Shown here piece after piece: positions 5,169 through 7,127 of a DNA stretch of 7,127 nt. The notes beneath the pieces were generated by a model. It was given only the letters and a program-made list of their open reading frames with translations, was not told the DNA's origin and made no database searches. Source of the stretch: Acidimicrobiia bacterium (GTDB lineage: Bacteria; Actinomycetota; Acidimicrobiia; Spongiisociales; UBA5794); assembly GCA_029934555.1 (NCBI GenBank), contig JAOZMA010000111.1, positions 1-7,127 of the forward strand, in the 5' to 3' direction. A program made the position numbers and the translations under genes. The stretch's first letter is position 1; the number at the start of each line of letters is the position of its first letter.

Positions 5169-7013
5169 ATGAACGCCCGCCGCATCCGCATCATCGTCTC
5201 GATCGCCGTACCGGCGCTGCTCCTGCTCCTCCCCTTCGTGGTCTACTTCGTCGATCAGGCGGCGAACCGTGGCGAAGTGCCCCGGAACGTCAGCGTCGCG
5301 GGGCTCGATGTTGGCGGTCTCTCTCAGGACGATGCGACCGTCGTCGTTCGAGCCTACGAGTCGGATCTCCAGGGTGAGCAGGTAACGTTCGTCGTGAGCG
5401 GCTCCGCTTATGAGCTCGATCCGACCGCCGTTGGCCTCACGGCAGACGTGAACGGTGCTGTCGCCGAGGCGATGGATCAGCGCAGCGGTGGGATGATCAG
5501 TGGTTTCGTTCCGTGGCTGAACGGCTTCACCGATCATGTCGATGTCAACCTGGTGGTCTCCGTCGACGACGACGCCATCAACGCCCATCTGGATGATTGG
5601 GAACAGGACGCTATCGAGAACCCGGCGTATGAAGGTGCAATTCAGGTCGTCGACGGCGATATCGAGTTCGACTACCCGCGGATCGGAGAGAAGCTCGACA
5701 AGCCGGCCGCTCACACCATAGTGAGCTCGGTGCTGACGCAGCCGGATCGCGACATAACTGAACTCCCCCTGATCGATTCCGTCCCCGTGATGACCCGAGC
5801 CGATGTTGATGATGCCGTAACGACCCTCGAGAAGATGGTGTCGAGACCGGTCCTGCTCTATGACGAGGATCAGAATCTCGTCCTCACCGTGAAGCCTTCG
5901 GAGATCTCGGATGCAACGATCGTCGAGATCGTCCATAGCTCGCCGCCGCAGGTCGACATCTCTCTGAGCGTGGATCGGGTCGCCGAGATTCTCGAACCAC
6001 ACCGTGGGAGGTTCGAGGTACCTGCGGTCGACGCCGATTTCGAGGTCGACATCGAGACCGACACGGTCACGATCATCCCTTCCAAGAGCGCCGCAATTCT
6101 CGATCCGGTCGCTGTGTCCGTGGAGCTCCTCAAGGCCGCGACGTCCGACACCGGCGGGGGTCTGCTCGTCTACAAGGATGGTGACGAACCTGAGTTCACG
6201 ACGGCAGATGCTGAGGGCTTCGGTCCGATCGGCCTCGTCTCTGAGTTCACGACGAAGACGCCGGGCGTCAACCGGGTACACAACATCCACCTGATGGCCG
6301 ACACCATCGACGGCTCCGTCGTGTGGCCCGGCGAGGAGTTCTCAGTCAACGAGGTCGTGGGCCCTCGCACAGAGGCGAAGGGATACAAGCGTGACGGGGC
6401 GATCATCGGCGGTGAGGTCACGTGCTGTGATGATCCGGCGAACGTTGGCGGCGGCGTGAGCCAGTACGCCACGACGATCTACAACGCTGTCTTCTTCGGC
6501 TGCTACGAAGACATCGATCACACGCCACACAGCATCTACATCTCTCGCTACCCGGAAGGACGCGAAGCAACGATGGGCTATCCGGGTCCGGACGTCGTGT
6601 TCCGCAATGACTCGGACGTGCCGGTCATCATTCGCAACTCCTACGACGGCGATTCGACGATCACCGTTCAGTTCTACGGGAACAACGGTGGCCGCACGTG
6701 CGAATCGGAGCGTTCCGAACGATTCAACTACACACAGCCCCGCCTGATCTACAAAGCGAACCGAGCGGTGCGGCCGGGCAGCCAGCATGTCGCCAACAAG
6801 GGCTCGCAGGGGTGGAGCGTCACCGTGACCCGCATCATGACCATGCCGGACGGCACCGTCATCCGCCAGCCGGACACCCACCACTACCGCGGAGTATCCC
6901 GCGTCATCGAAAAGCACCCGTGCAGTCTTGGCATGGAAGCGTGTCCGGCACCTCCAACGACCACAACCGTTCCGCCGGCCAGTACGACGACAACGACGGT
7001 CGCCGAGGGTTGA
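5169..7013 (+). CDS. Membrane-anchored VanW-domain protein with peptidoglycan-binding-4 modules
   Basis: The 614-residue product has a short basic N-terminus and one hydrophobic segment (~8-28), so the rest should be outside the membrane. Two modules resemble PG_binding_4, at about 80-190 (with NPAYEGAIQV and RIGEKLDKPA) and about 265-325. The VanW domain spans about 358-505: EFTTKTPGVNRVHNI, WPGEEFSVNEVVGP, then GGGVSQYATTIYNAVFF, PHSIYISRYPEGREAT and VVFRND. A G5-like region follows (~520-582, with KGSQGWSVTVTRI and YRGVSRVIEK), and then a Thr/Pro-rich tail (~596-610). Relatives act at or in the cell wall, but the VanW domain's own activity is not established. Six cysteines (419, 420, 445, 511, 585, 592), all in the outer part, could form disulfides. 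AGGA lies 4 bases before the ATG. The large antisense ORF opposite this gene is a codon-bias shadow. Confidence 0.94.
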   Translation: MNARRIRIIVSIAVPALLLLLPFVVYFVDQAANRGEVPRNVSVAGLDVGGLSQDDATVVVRAYESDLQGEQVTFVVSGSAYELDPTAVGLTADVNGAVAEAMDQRSGGMISGFVPWLNGFTDHVDVNLVVSVDDDAINAHLDDWEQDAIENPAYEGAIQVVDGDIEFDYPRIGEKLDKPAAHTIVSSVLTQPDRDITELPLIDSVPVMTRADVDDAVTTLEKMVSRPVLLYDEDQNLVLTVKPSEISDATIVEIVHSSPPQVDISLSVDRVAEILEPHRGRFEVPAVDADFEVDIETDTVTIIPSKSAAILDPVAVSVELLKAATSDTGGGLLVYKDGDEPEFTTADAEGFGPIGLVSEFTTKTPGVNRVHNIHLMADTIDGSVVWPGEEFSVNEVVGPRTEAKGYKRDGAIIGGEVTCCDDPANVGGGVSQYATTIYNAVFFGCYEDIDHTPHSIYISRYPEGREATMGYPGPDVVFRNDSDVPVIIRNSYDGDSTITVQFYGNNGGRTCESERSERFNYTQPRLIYKANRAVRPGSQHVANKGSQGWSVTVTRIMTMPDGTVIRQPDTHHYRGVSRVIEKHPCSLGMEACPAPPTTTTVPPASTTTTTVAEG

Positions 7014-7057
7014 GGTTTCCAAGGCGCGCGTTATCGGACCGCCCCTGTACCCTCAAC
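7009..7057 (+). other. Inverted repeat around the end of the VanW gene
   Basis: GTTGAGG (7009-7015), which includes the VanW stop codon, is the exact complement of CCTCAAC (7051-7057). A GGCG/CGCC pair (7023-7026 with 7040-7043) can nest inside. There is no T-tract, so this is not a clear intrinsic terminator. With 7-base arms in so short a region, chance remains possible. Confidence 0.3.
7048..7053 (+). promoter_or_regulatory. Possible -10 box for a leaderless transcript
   Basis: TACCCT fits the actinobacterial TANNNT -10 pattern and lies 6 bases before an ATG at 7060. That spacing would start the transcript at the A of the ATG. No convincing -35 box is seen. Confidence 0.35.
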
Positions 7058-7059
7058 TG

Positions 7060-7092
7060 ATGCCCACGAATTCGGACCGAAACGCATCGTGA
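7060..7092 (+). CDS. Possible leaderless 10-codon upstream ORF
   Basis: ATG 7060 opens a 10-residue ORF (MPTNSDRNAS) ending with TGA at 7090-7092. That stop overlaps the GTG start of the next gene as GTGA. No ribosome site is needed if the transcript begins at the ATG, as the TACCCT box suggests. Its likely role would be to deliver ribosomes to, or control, the next gene. The peptide resembles nothing I recognise, and the whole call depends on an unproven transcription start. Confidence 0.25.
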   Translation: MPTNSDRNAS

Positions 7093-7127
7093 AGCCACGC
7101 TTCGCCCTCTTCGCTCTCCTCCCGATA
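7089..7127 (+). CDS. 5' end of a probable secreted or membrane protein (partial)
   Basis: From GTG 7089 the frame is open to the window end (13 codons). It reads MKPRFALFALLPI if GTG is translated as Met: two basic residues near the start and then a hydrophobic run, as in the start of a signal peptide or membrane anchor. A weak GGA lies 12 bases upstream. It begins 75 bases after the VanW stop on the same strand, so it may be co-transcribed or use its own promoter at 7048-7053. The family cannot be told from 13 residues. Confidence 0.45.
   Translation, partial: MKPRFALFALLPI

Noticed and set aside
5133..6290. Long minus-strand ORF (385 codons) opposite the VanW gene
   Set aside because: It is a mirror of GC-rich codon use; the protein is rich in Arg/Asp/His with no recognisable motif, while the plus strand encodes a clear VanW protein.
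7009..7057. Intrinsic terminator after the VanW gene
   Set aside because: The inverted repeat has a long loop and no following T-run.

Overview
The window looks like chromosomal DNA from a high-GC actinobacterium, possibly from the class Acidimicrobiia or a relative. This rests on GC-rich third codon positions, GTG starts, a VanW-type secreted protein with a Thr/Pro-rich tail, and a pair of GTPases of the kind found in actinobacteria. The lineage is an inference from style, not a marker-gene result. No rRNA, tRNA, transposase, integrase or CRISPR array is visible.

Layout. Positions 3-161 (+) hold the 3' end of an unidentified gene whose TGA overlaps the ATG of a stand-alone CheY-like receiver protein (161-556, +). 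A 159-base gap follows, carrying two adjacent heptanucleotide tandem arrays. Next is a diacylglycerol-kinase-family lipid kinase (716-1666, +). It meets a minus-strand operon tail to tail with only 2 bases between the stop codons.

The minus-strand operon, in order of transcription, is a dynamin/YfjP-like GTPase (4860-3544), a second GTPase of the DLPDxDS type (3554-2511) and an MscS-type mechanosensitive channel (2514-1669). The genes overlap by 11 and 4 bases, so they are probably translated in a coupled way. A 308-base spacer (4861-5168) separates this operon from a divergent gene. The spacer holds a third, two-copy heptamer repeat, a 7-bp direct repeat pair and a good TATAAT box.

The divergent gene (5169-7013, +) encodes a 614-residue membrane-anchored VanW-domain protein with two peptidoglycan-binding-4-like modules, a G5-like region and a Thr-rich tail. 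After it lie a possible leaderless 10-codon ORF (7060-7092) and the first 13 codons of what looks like a secreted protein (7089 to the window end).

The common theme is the cell envelope: a lipid kinase, a tension-gated channel, two putative membrane-associated GTPases and a wall-associated protein. The observations most worth following up are the GTPase-GTPase-MscS operon, in which the first GTPase has a degenerate G4 motif, and the family of ACT-containing heptamer repeats in two intergenic regions.
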